Source: Herbaspirillum frisingense GSF30
GTDB taxonomy: Bacteria > Pseudomonadota > Gammaproteobacteria > Burkholderiales > Burkholderiaceae_D
NCBI RefSeq assembly: GCF_000300975.2
Contig: NZ_AEEC02000011.1
Span: 80,953-144,952, forward strand
Reading direction: 5' to 3'
Length of the DNA: 64,000 bases
Shown: in pieces, positions 46,558 to 55,385 of the stretch
How the letters are laid out: each line of letters starts with the position of its first letter
Position numbering within the stretch: the first letter of the stretch is position 1
Translations under genes and position numbers: made by a program
The notes under the pieces: generated by a model
Database searches by the model: none
Told to the model about the DNA's origin: nothing
The model's input: only the letters and a program-made list of their open reading frames with translations

Positions 46558-47622
46558 TCACGCTGCCTTGGCGGTAGGCAGCGGGTTGTTGTCTTGCTGC
46601 GCCCTCTGCTGCCGCGCCGCCTCACCCCGGAACCGCGCCAGCGACACGATGGCGCTGGTGATCGGCATGGGGATGGCGAAACGCTCGGCCATCTCCAGCA
46701 CAGCATCGCCGATGGCCGCCAGTTCCAGTGGTCGGCCGCGTTCCAGGTCCTGCAGCATGGAAGTGCGGAAGGCGCCCATGGCTTCGCCCAGTTGCAGGAA
46801 GGTGAGCGGATCTATATCCACCCGCGCTCCGTAACTGGAGGCCACCAGCAGCGTCTCGCGCATGATCTGGCTGACCACCTCGCGTAGCTCCGGCAGGCCA
46901 TACAACTGCTCCAGCGTGCCTTGTGTGATGACCGACAGCGGATTGGTACTGATGTTGGCGATGATCTTGGTCCACAGCTTGTCGCGGATACGGTCGGTGG
47001 CGCGGGCCTCAATGCCGGCTGCCTCGACGGCCGCCCTTACCCGCAGCAGGCGCTCGCTCATCTCGCCGGAGGGCTCGCCCAATACCATCAGGTGGGGGTT
47101 CACCGAACGGATCACGCCCGGGCTCTCCACCTCGGCCGTGATGAAGAGCACGCTGCCGATCAGTTGCGCCAGTGGCACGGCGCGGGACAGCGCCCCATCC
47201 GGATCGACCGCCTTGACGGTCTCGCCATCGAAGCGCCCGCCCTCGCGGTGGAAATACCACCACGGCACGCCATTGTTGGTAGGGATCACCACCGTCTCGC
47301 TGCCGACCAGCGGCGCGATCTGCGGCAACAGGGCTGACATGTCCTGACTCTTGGCGCACAAAAAGATCACGTCCTGGATACCGAAGGACGGCCGGTCATC
47401 GGCCGCCGGACGGGCGTGCGCAGTGCCATGCAGGTCATGCAGGGTCAGGCCACCCTCGCGGATGGCCTGCAGCGTCTGGCCACGCGCCAGCACGCTGACC
47501 TGGTGGCCGCCCGCCGACAGGCGCACCGCCAGGGTGCCGCCGATGGCGCCGGCACCGGCGATGCAGATGCGCAGCGGCGCGGGGGAAGTGGAAACGGGGG
47601 TGTCTGCAGGGTCGTTACTCAT
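46558..47622 (-). CDS. Ketopantoate reductase family protein (PanE/ApbA fold)
   Basis: 354 residues. N-terminal NADP-binding motif ICIAGAGAIGGTLAVRLSAGGHQV, CAKSQDM around the substrate site, NNGVPWWYF, and the conserved Lys in DKLWTKIIANISTNPLSVI. The fold family is clear. A biosynthetic role is doubtful since the gene sits 22 bases after livF in an ABC-import operon beside auxin-degradation genes; relatives often reduce other 2-keto acids. It has a longer tail than E. coli PanE (303). The ribosome-binding site is weak. Confidence 0.85.
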   Translation of the reverse strand: MSNDPADTPVSTSPAPLRICIAGAGAIGGTLAVRLSAGGHQVSVLARGQTLQAIREGGLTLHDLHGTAHARPAADDRPSFGIQDVIFLCAKSQDMSALLPQIAPLVGSETVVIPTNNGVPWWYFHREGGRFDGETVKAVDPDGALSRAVPLAQLIGSVLFITAEVESPGVIRSVNPHLMVLGEPSGEMSERLLRVRAAVEAAGIEARATDRIRDKLWTKIIANISTNPLSVITQGTLEQLYGLPELREVVSQIMRETLLVASSYGARVDIDPLTFLQLGEAMGAFRTSMLQDLERGRPLELAAIGDAVLEMAERFAIPMPITSAIVSLARFRGEAARQQRAQQDNNPLPTAKAA

Positions 47623-47644
47623 GGCATGGGCTCAACAAGAATTT

Positions 47645-48394
47645 TCAACCGGCCAGCTTGTCCTGGTGCTTTCCGGACAAGCCCAGGTAAGCCTCGATCA
47701 CGCGGCGGTCATGGGCCAGCTGGCTGGCCGGGCCGTGCATGCGGATTTCGCCGTTTTCCAGCACGTAGCCATAGTCGGCCACCTGCAAGGCAGCGCGGGC
47801 GTTCTGCTCCACCAGCAGGATGGAAACGCCGCGCCGGCGCAGTTCGGCGATGATGCGGAAGATCTCGCGCACGATCAGTGGCGCCAGTCCCAGGCTGGGT
47901 TCATCCAGCATCAGCAGGCGCGGCTTGGCCATCAGAGCGCGGCCCACCGCCAGCATCTGGCGTTCGCCACCGGAGAGCGTGCCGGCGTGCTGGGTGCGCC
48001 GTTCACGCAACCGGGGGAAGAGCGTGTAGACCTCTTCCAGCGTGGCCGCGTGGTCGCGCTGCCCCGTGCGGTAGCGCTGGAAGGCGCCCAGCATGAGGTT
48101 GTCCTCGATGTTCATCTCGGCGAAGAGTTCACGCTTCTCTGGTACCAGGGTCATGCCGGCAGCGACCATGTCTTCCACTTCCGGGGAATGGCGGATCACG
48201 CCATCGAAGGCCATCGCCCCGCGCGAGGGCAGCACGCCCATGATGGCCGAGAGCAGTGTGGTCTTGCCGGCGCCATTGGGGCCGATGACGGTGACGATCT
48301 TGCCCTGCTCCACCGACAGGTCGATGCCGGTCAGGACCTGCACCCGCCCGTAGGCGGCCGACAGGTCGCGGACTTCCAATACCTTATTGCCCAT
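47645..48394 (-). CDS. livF: ABC transporter ATP-binding protein, LivF type
   Basis: 249 residues. Walker A GPNGAGKTT, Q-loop region PEKRELFAEM, signature LSGGERQMLAVGRAL, Walker B LLMLDEPSLGLAP and switch His replaced by Gln-context VEQNAR typical of LivF. One of the two ATPases of a branched-chain/hydrophobic-substrate importer. It overlaps the fused permease-ATPase gene by 11 bases. AGGAG before ATG 48394. Confidence 0.93.
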   Translation of the reverse strand: MGNKVLEVRDLSAAYGRVQVLTGIDLSVEQGKIVTVIGPNGAGKTTLLSAIMGVLPSRGAMAFDGVIRHSPEVEDMVAAGMTLVPEKRELFAEMNIEDNLMLGAFQRYRTGQRDHAATLEEVYTLFPRLRERRTQHAGTLSGGERQMLAVGRALMAKPRLLMLDEPSLGLAPLIVREIFRIIAELRRRGVSILLVEQNARAALQVADYGYVLENGEIRMHGPASQLAHDRRVIEAYLGLSGKHQDKLAG

Positions 48395-50246
48395 GGTGTG
48401 CTCCTGCCGCCAGCGCGGTGTCGGGAATCGCTTCTTCATCGGCCGCGCCCAGATAGGCTTCCAGCACCGCGGGGTTGTTCTGGATCTCTTCGGGCAGGCC
48501 TTCGGCGATCTTCTGGCCGAAGTCCATCACTACGATGCGGTCCACCAGTTCCATGACGAAGTCCATGTCGTGTTCCACCAGCAGGATGGCCATGCCCTCG
48601 CTGCGCAGCTTGCGCAACAGGTCACCCAGGGCCTGCTTCTCGCCCAGACGCAGGCCGGCAGCCGGTTCATCCAGCAGCAACAGGCAAGGGTCGGCCGCCA
48701 GGGCACGGGCGATTTCGAGGATGCGTTGCTGGCCCAGCGAGAGCGAGCCGGCCTGCTCATACATCTGCGCCTTCAGGCCGACGCGTTCGATCTGGCGCGC
48801 GGCTTCGGCCAGGATGCGCGCTTCTTCCTGGCGGTCCAGGCGCAGCATCGAGGCGAGCACGCCGCGCTGGCCGCGCAGGTAGGCACCGATGGCCACGTTC
48901 TCCAGCACCGTCATGCGCGACATCAGTCGTACGTGCTGGAAGCTGCGGCTCATGCCCAGCCCGGCGATGTGGCGCGAGCCACGGCCGGTCACTTCATGGC
49001 CACGGAACTGCACGCTGCCCGAGGTCGGCGTATCCACCCCGGACACCTGGTTGAACAAAGTCGACTTGCCGGCGCCATTGGGGCCGATCAGGGCCAGCAC
49101 TTCACCGGCCATGACCTTCAGGCTCATGTCGTTGTTGGCCACCAGTCCACCGAACTTGCGGGTGACGTTGCGCACGTCCAGCACCACCTCGTGAGCAGCC
49201 GGCATGGCGCGACGCGGCAGCGCCTCGGCCTGGGGATCGATCTGCAGGCGGCGGGTACGCACCGGCACCAGGCGCGCCAGGTAAGGCCAGACGCCATCAC
49301 GCGAGCGCTGCAGCAGCACCACGATCAGGAGGCCGAAGACGATGGTCTCGAAGTTGCCCGAGCGACCCAGCAGCACCGGCAGGATGCCCTGCAGCCATTC
49401 CTTGAGGACTACGATCAGGGCCGAACCCAGCACCGCGCCCCACACATGGCTGGCACCACCGAGTACGGCCATGAACAGGTAGTCGATGCCGAAGCCCAGG
49501 CCGAACGGCGACGGGTTCACGAAGCGCTGCATGTGCACGTACAGCCAGCCCGAGAGTGCTGCCAGCACCGCCGCGATGACGAACACCACAATGCGCATGC
49601 GGGCCGTATTGATGCCCATGGCTTCGGCCATGACGATGCCGCCCTTGAGGGCACGGATGGCGCGACCTTCACGCGAATCCAGCAGATTGTTCAGGGCCGC
49701 CACGCCCAGCAGCACGGCCACCCAGATCAGCCCGAACATGGCGCGGTCCGAGGCCAGCGGTACACCGAACAGGGCGATGGAGGGGATGCCGGACATGCCG
49801 GTCTGCCCACCCATGCTCTCCAGCGTGCCGAAGATGAAATACAGGCTGATACCCCAGGCGATGGTACCCAGCGGCAGGTAGTGGCCGGACAGCTTGAGCG
49901 TGACGCTGCCCACCGCCAGCGCCAGCAGCGCCGTCAGGACCAGGGCCACCACCAGCGCCACCCAGGGCGATTGCATCCACAGCAGCGCATCGGGCAGCGG
50001 CAGCACCTTGGCCGACAACGCAGCCGAAATATAGGCACCCAGGCCGACAAAGGCGGCCTGGCCGAAGCTGGTCAGGCCGGCCACGCCGGTCAGCAGCACC
50101 AGTCCCAGCACGACCAGCGAGGCCAGACCGATGTTGTTGAGCAGGGTCATGTAGAACGGTGGCAGTACGAACGGCGCCACTGCCATCAGGACCACGAAGA
50201 TCGCCAATGCGCCCCTGGAAGAGAGGCGGGAGGAAGTCGCTTTCAT
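48384..50246 (-). CDS. livMG: Fused ABC permease and ATP-binding protein (LivM-LivG fusion)
   Basis: 620 residues. Residues 1-330 are a LivM permease with about eight to ten hydrophobic helices (GLTSFGQAAFVGLGAYISA; GRAIRALKGGIVMAEAMGI, the EAA-like loop). Residues about 370-610 are a LivG ATPase (Walker A IGPNGAGKST, signature LSLGQQRILEIARAL, Walker B LLLLDEPAAGL, His in VEHDMDFV). In E. coli these are separate; the fusion is known in many betaproteobacteria and looks natural here, with no frameshift. GGAGG before ATG 50246; overlaps livH by four bases. Confidence 0.93.
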   Translation of the reverse strand: MKATSSRLSSRGALAIFVVLMAVAPFVLPPFYMTLLNNIGLASLVVLGLVLLTGVAGLTSFGQAAFVGLGAYISAALSAKVLPLPDALLWMQSPWVALVVALVLTALLALAVGSVTLKLSGHYLPLGTIAWGISLYFIFGTLESMGGQTGMSGIPSIALFGVPLASDRAMFGLIWVAVLLGVAALNNLLDSREGRAIRALKGGIVMAEAMGINTARMRIVVFVIAAVLAALSGWLYVHMQRFVNPSPFGLGFGIDYLFMAVLGGASHVWGAVLGSALIVVLKEWLQGILPVLLGRSGNFETIVFGLLIVVLLQRSRDGVWPYLARLVPVRTRRLQIDPQAEALPRRAMPAAHEVVLDVRNVTRKFGGLVANNDMSLKVMAGEVLALIGPNGAGKSTLFNQVSGVDTPTSGSVQFRGHEVTGRGSRHIAGLGMSRSFQHVRLMSRMTVLENVAIGAYLRGQRGVLASMLRLDRQEEARILAEAARQIERVGLKAQMYEQAGSLSLGQQRILEIARALAADPCLLLLDEPAAGLRLGEKQALGDLLRKLRSEGMAILLVEHDMDFVMELVDRIVVMDFGQKIAEGLPEEIQNNPAVLEAYLGAADEEAIPDTALAAGAHHGQ

Positions 50247-51277
50247 TCTTCTTCCTCCACATGACGGGTGGAGAGGGAACGCCATAACAGGATGGGGATG
50301 ATCAGCACGAAGACGATAATTTCCTTGTAGGCGCTGGCCCAGAAGGTGGAGAAGGATTCGATCAGGCCGATGGCCAGCGCGCCCACTGCGGCGACCGGAT
50401 AGCTGACCAGTCCGCCGATGATGGAACCGACGAAGCCCTTGAGGCTGATCAGGAAACCGGAGTCATAGTAGATCGTGGTGATGGGCGCGATCAGCACGCC
50501 CGACATCACCCCGATCAAGGAGGCCAGCAGGAACATGGCCTTGCCGGCAAAGACCGGCGAGATGCCCATGAGTCGTGCACCCATGCGATTGAGGGCGGCG
50601 GCGCGCAGGGCCTTGCCATACAGGGTGCGTTCGAACATCAGGAACAGGCCCACGATCAGCAGCAGCGACACGCAGATCACCCACAGCGCCTGGCTGGAGA
50701 AACGGAAGCTGCCGACCTCCAGCGCGGCCTCGGTGAAGGGCGCGGTGCGCGCGCCCTCGGGGCCGAACACCAGCAGCGCCACGCCCACCAGCGCCACGTG
50801 CACGGCGATGGAGACGATCAGCAATACCAGCGGCGAGGCGCTGGCAATGGGCTGGAAGGCCATGCGGTACATCAGCGGCCCCATCGGTACCAGCAGCAGC
50901 AGGGTCATCAGGACCTGTACCAGCATGGGCATGGTGGTGAAGTTGACCGACAGCGCCACGCCGGCCACCACGGCCGCATAGACCAGCTTGGCCGGCAGCC
51001 ACAGGCTGGGGCGGCGACGGCTGCTGCGCCACATGTCGTACAGATCGAAGACACAGGCGCCCAGGCACATGGCCACCAGCAGCCAGGCCACCGTCAGCGG
51101 TTGGCCGTTCTGCATCATGCCCATGGTGAGCGCACCAAAGGAGACGAATTCGCCCTGCGGTATCAGCAGGATGCGGGTGACGGTGAAGACCAGGACGATG
51201 GACAGCGCCAGCAGCGCATAGATGGCGCCGTTGGTGATGCCGTCCTGTCCCAGGAGCGCCACGATTTGGAGATTCAT
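50243..51277 (-). CDS. livH: ABC transporter permease, LivH type
   Basis: 344 residues, about eight or more membrane helices. Typical segments are GITNGAIYALLALSIVLVFTVTRILLIPQGEFVSFGAL at the N-terminus and GKALRAAALNRMGARLMGI, the cytoplasmic loop contacting the ATPases. An extra hydrophilic loop near residues 85-95 (DMWRSSRRRPSLW) makes it somewhat longer than usual. It pairs with the LivM half of the fusion. AAGGA before ATG 51277. Confidence 0.92.
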   Translation of the reverse strand: MNLQIVALLGQDGITNGAIYALLALSIVLVFTVTRILLIPQGEFVSFGALTMGMMQNGQPLTVAWLLVAMCLGACVFDLYDMWRSSRRRPSLWLPAKLVYAAVVAGVALSVNFTTMPMLVQVLMTLLLLVPMGPLMYRMAFQPIASASPLVLLIVSIAVHVALVGVALLVFGPEGARTAPFTEAALEVGSFRFSSQALWVICVSLLLIVGLFLMFERTLYGKALRAAALNRMGARLMGISPVFAGKAMFLLASLIGVMSGVLIAPITTIYYDSGFLISLKGFVGSIIGGLVSYPVAAVGALAIGLIESFSTFWASAYKEIIVFVLIIPILLWRSLSTRHVEEEE

Positions 51278-51446
51278 TGCGACTTCCTTGTGGAGCCGGC
51301 GCGCTGCGATCCAGCCAGCAACGACGCGCCAGGTTCGGGATACGTGTGGAGGTGGAGAACTCCGCCAGCCGCACTGACAAAGCTCAGTGCACCTGGCGAA
51401 ATGAGTACATCTTTTTCTTTGAAACCATTTGCTGATCCATCTCACC

Positions 51447-51588
51447 ACCGTTCGGACTGAGTAGGCCCTTTGAGGGCCGTATCGAAGGCGTGCCGACGGC
51501 GATGCCGACAGTCCCTGCCCCTGTCCCCTGCCCCCCCCGGCAGGCGGGCCTTCGATACGCGGCGTTGCCGCTACTCAGGACGAACGGT
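51447..51588. repeat. Covarying intergenic repeat, locus C (inverted pair)
   Basis: Unit 1 (51447-51488) carries inner stem GGCCC-TTTGA-GGGCC; unit 2 (51549-51588, inverted) carries GCGGC-AAC-GCCGC read in unit orientation. A C-rich spacer lies between. Located between livH and the substrate-binding protein gene (gap 51278-51621), which otherwise has no gene. Confidence 0.85.
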
Positions 51589-51621
51589 CAGGTGATGCGC
51601 AAAAACCTTCAGGGCCGTCTC

Positions 51622-52785
51622 CTATTTCAACAGGGTCCAGTTGCCGCCCTTGACGGTGATCAGCTCGCGGCCGCGTTCGTCGAAGCCGCTATGGTCGGCC
51701 GGGCTCATGTTGTAGACGCCCTGGGTGCCCACCACTTCCTTGGTGTTTTCCAGTGCATCACGCAGGGCGGCGCGGAATTCCTTGCTGCCCGGCTTGGCCT
51801 TCTTGGCGGCGACGGGGATGGCTTTTTCCAGCAGCAGGCCGGCGTCATAGACGTTGGCACCGAAGGTGGCGGGCACCGTGTTGTACATCTTCTTGTAGGC
51901 CTCGATGTACTCGGTGGCGACCTTCTTGGACGGGTTGCTGTCGGCGATCTCCGGCAGCACCAGCATCAGGCTGGCGGCGAGGATGGTGCCTTCCACCTTG
52001 TTCTTGCCCAGTTGCAGGAAGGCCGGCAGCGCCGCGCCGTGGGTCTGGTACAGCTTGCCCTTGTAGCCCTGGTCGAACAGCGTGGTCTGCGGCAGCACGG
52101 TGGCGGCGCCCGGGGCGGCCACCAGCACGGCATCCGGATTGGCGGCGATGATCTTCAGGGTCTGCGCGGTCACCGAGGTGTCGGTGCGCTGGTAGCGCTC
52201 GTTGGCGACGATCTTGATGCCATTCTTGCCGGCCAGTTCGGTGAAGACCTTGGCCCAGTTCTCGCCGAAGGGATCGTTGACGGCGATGAAGCCGGCGGTC
52301 TTGACCTTGGTCTTGACCATCTGGTCCACCAGGGCCTTGGCGATCAGGTCATCGTTCTGGGTGGTCTTGAAGACCCACTTCTTCGGTTCGGTCATCGGCA
52401 GCACCACGGCGGCCGTGCCGACCGGCGCCAGCATCGGTACCCCGGCTTCGGCGACAAACGAGATCACGCCCATGGCATTGGGCGAACCGCTGGGGCCGAT
52501 GATGGCATCGACGTTGTATTCGGAAATGAGCTTCTTGATTTCGGTGACCGACTTGGTCGGATCACTGGCGTCGTCCAGCGAGATGTACTCGACCTTGAGG
52601 TCGCCGATCTTGGTGGGCAGCAGCGGCACCGTGTTCTTCTGCGGAATACCCACCAGCGAGACCGGCCCGGTGGAGGAGGTCACGACCCCGATCTTGACCT
52701 GTGCGAAAGCGGGATTGCCGGCGAGGCTGGCGATGGTACCGAAGGCGGCCAGCGCGGCCGTGGCAATCAAGCGTTTGTGCAGCAT
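51622..52785 (-). CDS. ABC transporter substrate-binding protein, branched-chain amino acid type
   Basis: 387 residues. A signal peptide (cleavage after NPAFA, about residue 28) leads to a type I periplasmic-binding fold (VKIGVVTSSTGPVSLVGI, then KVEYISLDDASDPTKSV, AIIGPSGSPNAMGV, MLAPVGTAAVV). It delivers substrate to the Liv-type complex downstream. Its gene lies just after iacE, so transport of auxin or an aromatic acid is a plausible guess. GGGAG precedes ATG 52785. The repeat pair at 51447-51588 lies between it and livH. Confidence 0.92.
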   Translation of the reverse strand: MLHKRLIATAALAAFGTIASLAGNPAFAQVKIGVVTSSTGPVSLVGIPQKNTVPLLPTKIGDLKVEYISLDDASDPTKSVTEIKKLISEYNVDAIIGPSGSPNAMGVISFVAEAGVPMLAPVGTAAVVLPMTEPKKWVFKTTQNDDLIAKALVDQMVKTKVKTAGFIAVNDPFGENWAKVFTELAGKNGIKIVANERYQRTDTSVTAQTLKIIAANPDAVLVAAPGAATVLPQTTLFDQGYKGKLYQTHGAALPAFLQLGKNKVEGTILAASLMLVLPEIADSNPSKKVATEYIEAYKKMYNTVPATFGANVYDAGLLLEKAIPVAAKKAKPGSKEFRAALRDALENTKEVVGTQGVYNMSPADHSGFDERGRELITVKGGNWTLLK

Positions 52786-52881
52786 GTGTTTCTCCCTTGG
52801 TGGTTGAGATGATGGCGGGCTTCCCCACTCCGCCATCGATCTGAGGACAGCAATGTGACATCAAAGCAGGGGCGACGTCTG

Positions 52882-53625
52882 TCAACGCATGTACAGACCG
52901 CCGTTGATATCGAGGCAGGCACCGGTGGCCGATCCTGCTTCGGGCGAGGCCAGCAGCAGCACCGCATCGGCAATGAAATCCGGTTCGCCCAGGCTCTTGA
53001 CCGGGATGGTGGCGATGGTCGCAGCCAGTTTGTCGGCCGGGACGATTTCACGCACGATGGGCAGGTCCAGCGGACCGGGCGAGATGGCGTTCACCGTCAC
53101 GCCGGCCCCGGCCAGCTCACGTGCAAACACCTTGGTCAGCGTGAGCACGGCGCCCTTGGCGGCCGCATAGTGCGCGCCGGTGGCGGTGCCGCCGTTCTGC
53201 CCGGCCAGCGAGGCGATGTTGATGATGCGACCGTAGCCACGCTCGGCGAAGCGCTTGCCGAACACCTGGCATGCAAGAAATGTGCCCTTCATGTTGATGG
53301 CGGTGACCTCGTCCCACTCCTCGGGAGTGATCTCCATCAGTGCCGCCACGCGCGAGCGGCCGGCATTGTTGACCAGCACCGCCGCGCCGCCCCAGCGCAA
53401 TTCGATGGCGTCGCAGGCAGCGATGAAGTCGGGCTTGCGCCGCACGTCCAGCGCCAGCGGCATGGCCGTGGCGCCGCTGGCGTCCAGGCTGGCGGCCACG
53501 GCCGAGACGTGCTCCAGGTCGATATCCGACAGCGCCACCTTGTAGCCGGCGGCGTGCATCTTGCGGGCGATGCTTTCACCGAGGCCGCGCGCGGCACCGG
53601 TGACCAGGGCAATCTTCTTGTCCAT
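52882..53625 (-). CDS. iacE: Short-chain dehydrogenase/reductase, IacE type
   Basis: 247 residues, classical SDR. Cofactor motif TGAARGLG, NNAG, and the catalytic Ser in INIASLAG and Tyr-x3-Lys in HYAAAKGA are intact. In auxin degradation IacE acts after the first hydroxylation, on the way to dioxindole-3-acetic acid. The family is certain; the IacE role is inferred from iacB and iacA just upstream in the same direction. The start follows the iacB stop by two bases, so translation is coupled. Confidence 0.82.
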   Translation of the reverse strand: MDKKIALVTGAARGLGESIARKMHAAGYKVALSDIDLEHVSAVAASLDASGATAMPLALDVRRKPDFIAACDAIELRWGGAAVLVNNAGRSRVAALMEITPEEWDEVTAINMKGTFLACQVFGKRFAERGYGRIINIASLAGQNGGTATGAHYAAAKGAVLTLTKVFARELAGAGVTVNAISPGPLDLPIVREIVPADKLAATIATIPVKSLGEPDFIADAVLLLASPEAGSATGACLDINGGLYMR

Positions 53626-53627
53626 GC

Positions 53628-53999
53628 TCAGGCGCCCTGGATGATCAGTGCACGGCCCACGCGGGCTTCGATCTTGCCGTACTTCCAGAGGCGATGTTCA
53701 CCCACCATGGTGGTGCGGAACAGGTTGCAGGCGGCCACCACCGTATCCAGGTCGGCCACGTCGGCCATGATGTAGAAGGTCCAGGGAGCGTCGTCGGACT
53801 TGCCGACCATGAGGCGGTCGTCATCCATGGTGCCCAGGACCTTGATGCCGTCCATGGTGGCCAGCGCGGTCATCATCTGGCCATAGGCTTGCCAGACCGG
53901 ACCGGTATCGGTGGCGGGCAGGTCGAAGAAGTTCTGCGTCACGCCGACGCAGAAGAGGACGCGCAGTGGTTCTTTATCATTGCTTGGGATTTGGCTCAT
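53628..53999 (-). CDS. iacB: IacB-like protein of indole-3-acetate degradation
   Basis: A 123-residue soluble protein without known catalytic domain (RVLFCVGVTQNFFDLP, GIKVLGTMDDDRLMVG, WTFYIMADVADLDTV, RLWKYGKIEARVGRALI). It matches in size and position the small IacB protein of iac clusters, whose function is unsettled. It lies between iacA and iacE. CGGAG before ATG 53999. The call rests mainly on synteny. Confidence 0.75.
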   Translation of the reverse strand: MSQIPSNDKEPLRVLFCVGVTQNFFDLPATDTGPVWQAYGQMMTALATMDGIKVLGTMDDDRLMVGKSDDAPWTFYIMADVADLDTVVAACNLFRTTMVGEHRLWKYGKIEARVGRALIIQGA

Positions 54000-54070
54000 G
54001 GAGGCTCCGGGCTGAAAACTTGGCGATCAAAAAATGGCGTATGCGTATGCAACAGGGGCAAGGGTGGGCT

Positions 54071-55231
54071 TCACAGGAAACCCGGCATCGGCGGCACGCC
54101 CAGCGTGACCGCACCGGCACCGTCATAGATGCCCTCGCCCAGGAAGGCGTGCTGCTTCACCACGGCAGCGTCGCGCAGGTAACGCTGCAAGGGATGGTTG
54201 CTGTAGATGGCGGTGGTCCCTGCCAGACCGAACATGGCTTGCACCACCTCGTTGCCGACCTTGGCGATCTCTACTGCGGTCAGGCGCAGCAGGCTCACCT
54301 GTTCGGGCGTGACGGGGTTGCCGGCGAGGATGGATTCCCACACCTCGCTGGTGGCGTCATACAGGAAGGCGCGTGCCGAACGCAGCCTGGCTTCGGCCTT
54401 GGCCACCTCGATGCGCACATAGGAACGGTCGGCCAGCTTAGGCGCGCCGGTGATGGCCACGCGGCCACCGGACATCTGGTTGATCTCGTCGATGGCGGCA
54501 CGGCCCACGCCGAGGTTGACCACTGCCAACACCTGCGCGGCATAGGCGATGGTGGGATAGCGGTACAGCGGCTCATCGATGGTGGGCACGCCGCCACGGA
54601 TGAAGGTCCACTCTTCCGGCACGAATTGCTGGCTGACCTTGAGGTCGTGGCTGCCGGTGCCGAGCAGGCCCATGACGTCCCAGTTGTCGACGATCTCGAC
54701 CTGGTCCGGCGGCAGCACCGCGGTGCGCGGCTTGGAGCCGGCCTGGCCGGGGACGGCCGCGCCGATACCCACGCCCAGCATGTCGGCACCCTTGCTGCCG
54801 CTGGCGAACTTCCAGGTGCCGTTGACCATCCAGCCGCCTTCGACCTGGGTCGCCGGCTGGATCGGGAACAGGCCACCGGCAAAGGTCAGGTCGGGGCTGT
54901 TGGCGTAGAGCTTGGCCTGGGTGTCCTTGGGCAGGGCCGCCAGATAGACCGAGGCCGAGCCGAAGCTGGCGACCCAGCCGACCGAGCCATCAGCTTCGGA
55001 AATACGTTCCACCAACTGCAGGAAGGCCATCGGCGACATGCCGCTGCCACCGAAGCATTGCGGGGTGGCGGCGCGATAGACACCGACCTTCTTCAACTGC
55101 GCGATGAAATCCTTGGGCACGAAACGCTGGGCCGCGAACTCATCGCGGCGTGCGCGGATCTCCGCCAGCAGCGGCGTGAGCGCATCTTCTTCACGGGCCG
55201 CCAGCGCGGCCGGGTTTTCCATCACGGACAT
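54071..55231 (-). CDS. iacA: Indole-3-acetate monooxygenase, acyl-CoA dehydrogenase fold (IacA)
   Basis: 386 residues of the flavin-dependent monooxygenase branch of the acyl-CoA dehydrogenase superfamily. Segments include FVPKDFIAQLKKVGVYRA, EADGSVGWVASFGSASVYLA, GGWMVNGTWKFASGSKGAD and VMGLLGTGSHDLKV. IacA hydroxylates the indole ring of indole-3-acetate, using reduced flavin from a reductase. No reductase (iacG) is in the window unless it lies beyond the right edge. TGGAG before ATG 55231. First gene of the iacA-iacB-iacE set, divergent from the sensor kinase. Confidence 0.85.
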   Translation of the reverse strand: MSVMENPAALAAREEDALTPLLAEIRARRDEFAAQRFVPKDFIAQLKKVGVYRAATPQCFGGSGMSPMAFLQLVERISEADGSVGWVASFGSASVYLAALPKDTQAKLYANSPDLTFAGGLFPIQPATQVEGGWMVNGTWKFASGSKGADMLGVGIGAAVPGQAGSKPRTAVLPPDQVEIVDNWDVMGLLGTGSHDLKVSQQFVPEEWTFIRGGVPTIDEPLYRYPTIAYAAQVLAVVNLGVGRAAIDEINQMSGGRVAITGAPKLADRSYVRIEVAKAEARLRSARAFLYDATSEVWESILAGNPVTPEQVSLLRLTAVEIAKVGNEVVQAMFGLAGTTAIYSNHPLQRYLRDAAVVKQHAFLGEGIYDGAGAVTLGVPPMPGFL

Positions 55232-55285
55232 TGCATTCTCCAGGTGGCTTGCATCAGAATGAAGTCGAGTGTAGGGAGCGGCGTT

Positions 55286-55354
55286 TCCCGGTTCAATCGG
55301 GACCGCTGCAGCTTTTTTAGGGGATGAGGAGAAGGCCGCTAAAGAAAACCCCTA
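55286..55354. promoter_or_regulatory. Symmetric motifs between iacA and the sensor kinase gene
   Basis: TCCCG-N7-CGGGA (55286-55302) and TAGGGG-N25-CCCCTA (55318-55354) both lie in the short divergent region. They could bind the regulators of the two genes; no clear -35/-10 pair was seen. Confidence 0.4.
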
Positions 55355-55385
55355 GAGATCAGCCCCGATGATTAGCGAGAGAACG

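Noticed and set aside
46558..47622. Biosynthetic panE
   Set aside because: The fold fits, but the operon context (ABC importer, aldolase, auxin genes) argues against a dedicated pantothenate role, so only the family is called.
48387..50264. 625-residue plus-strand open frame
   Set aside because: Antisense shadow of the fused LivM-LivG gene, low-complexity composition.
50243..51448. LivH start at 51448
   Set aside because: The extra 57 residues are Arg/Cys-rich and end in the non-coding repeat region; the ATG at 51277 has a ribosome-binding site and begins the permease.
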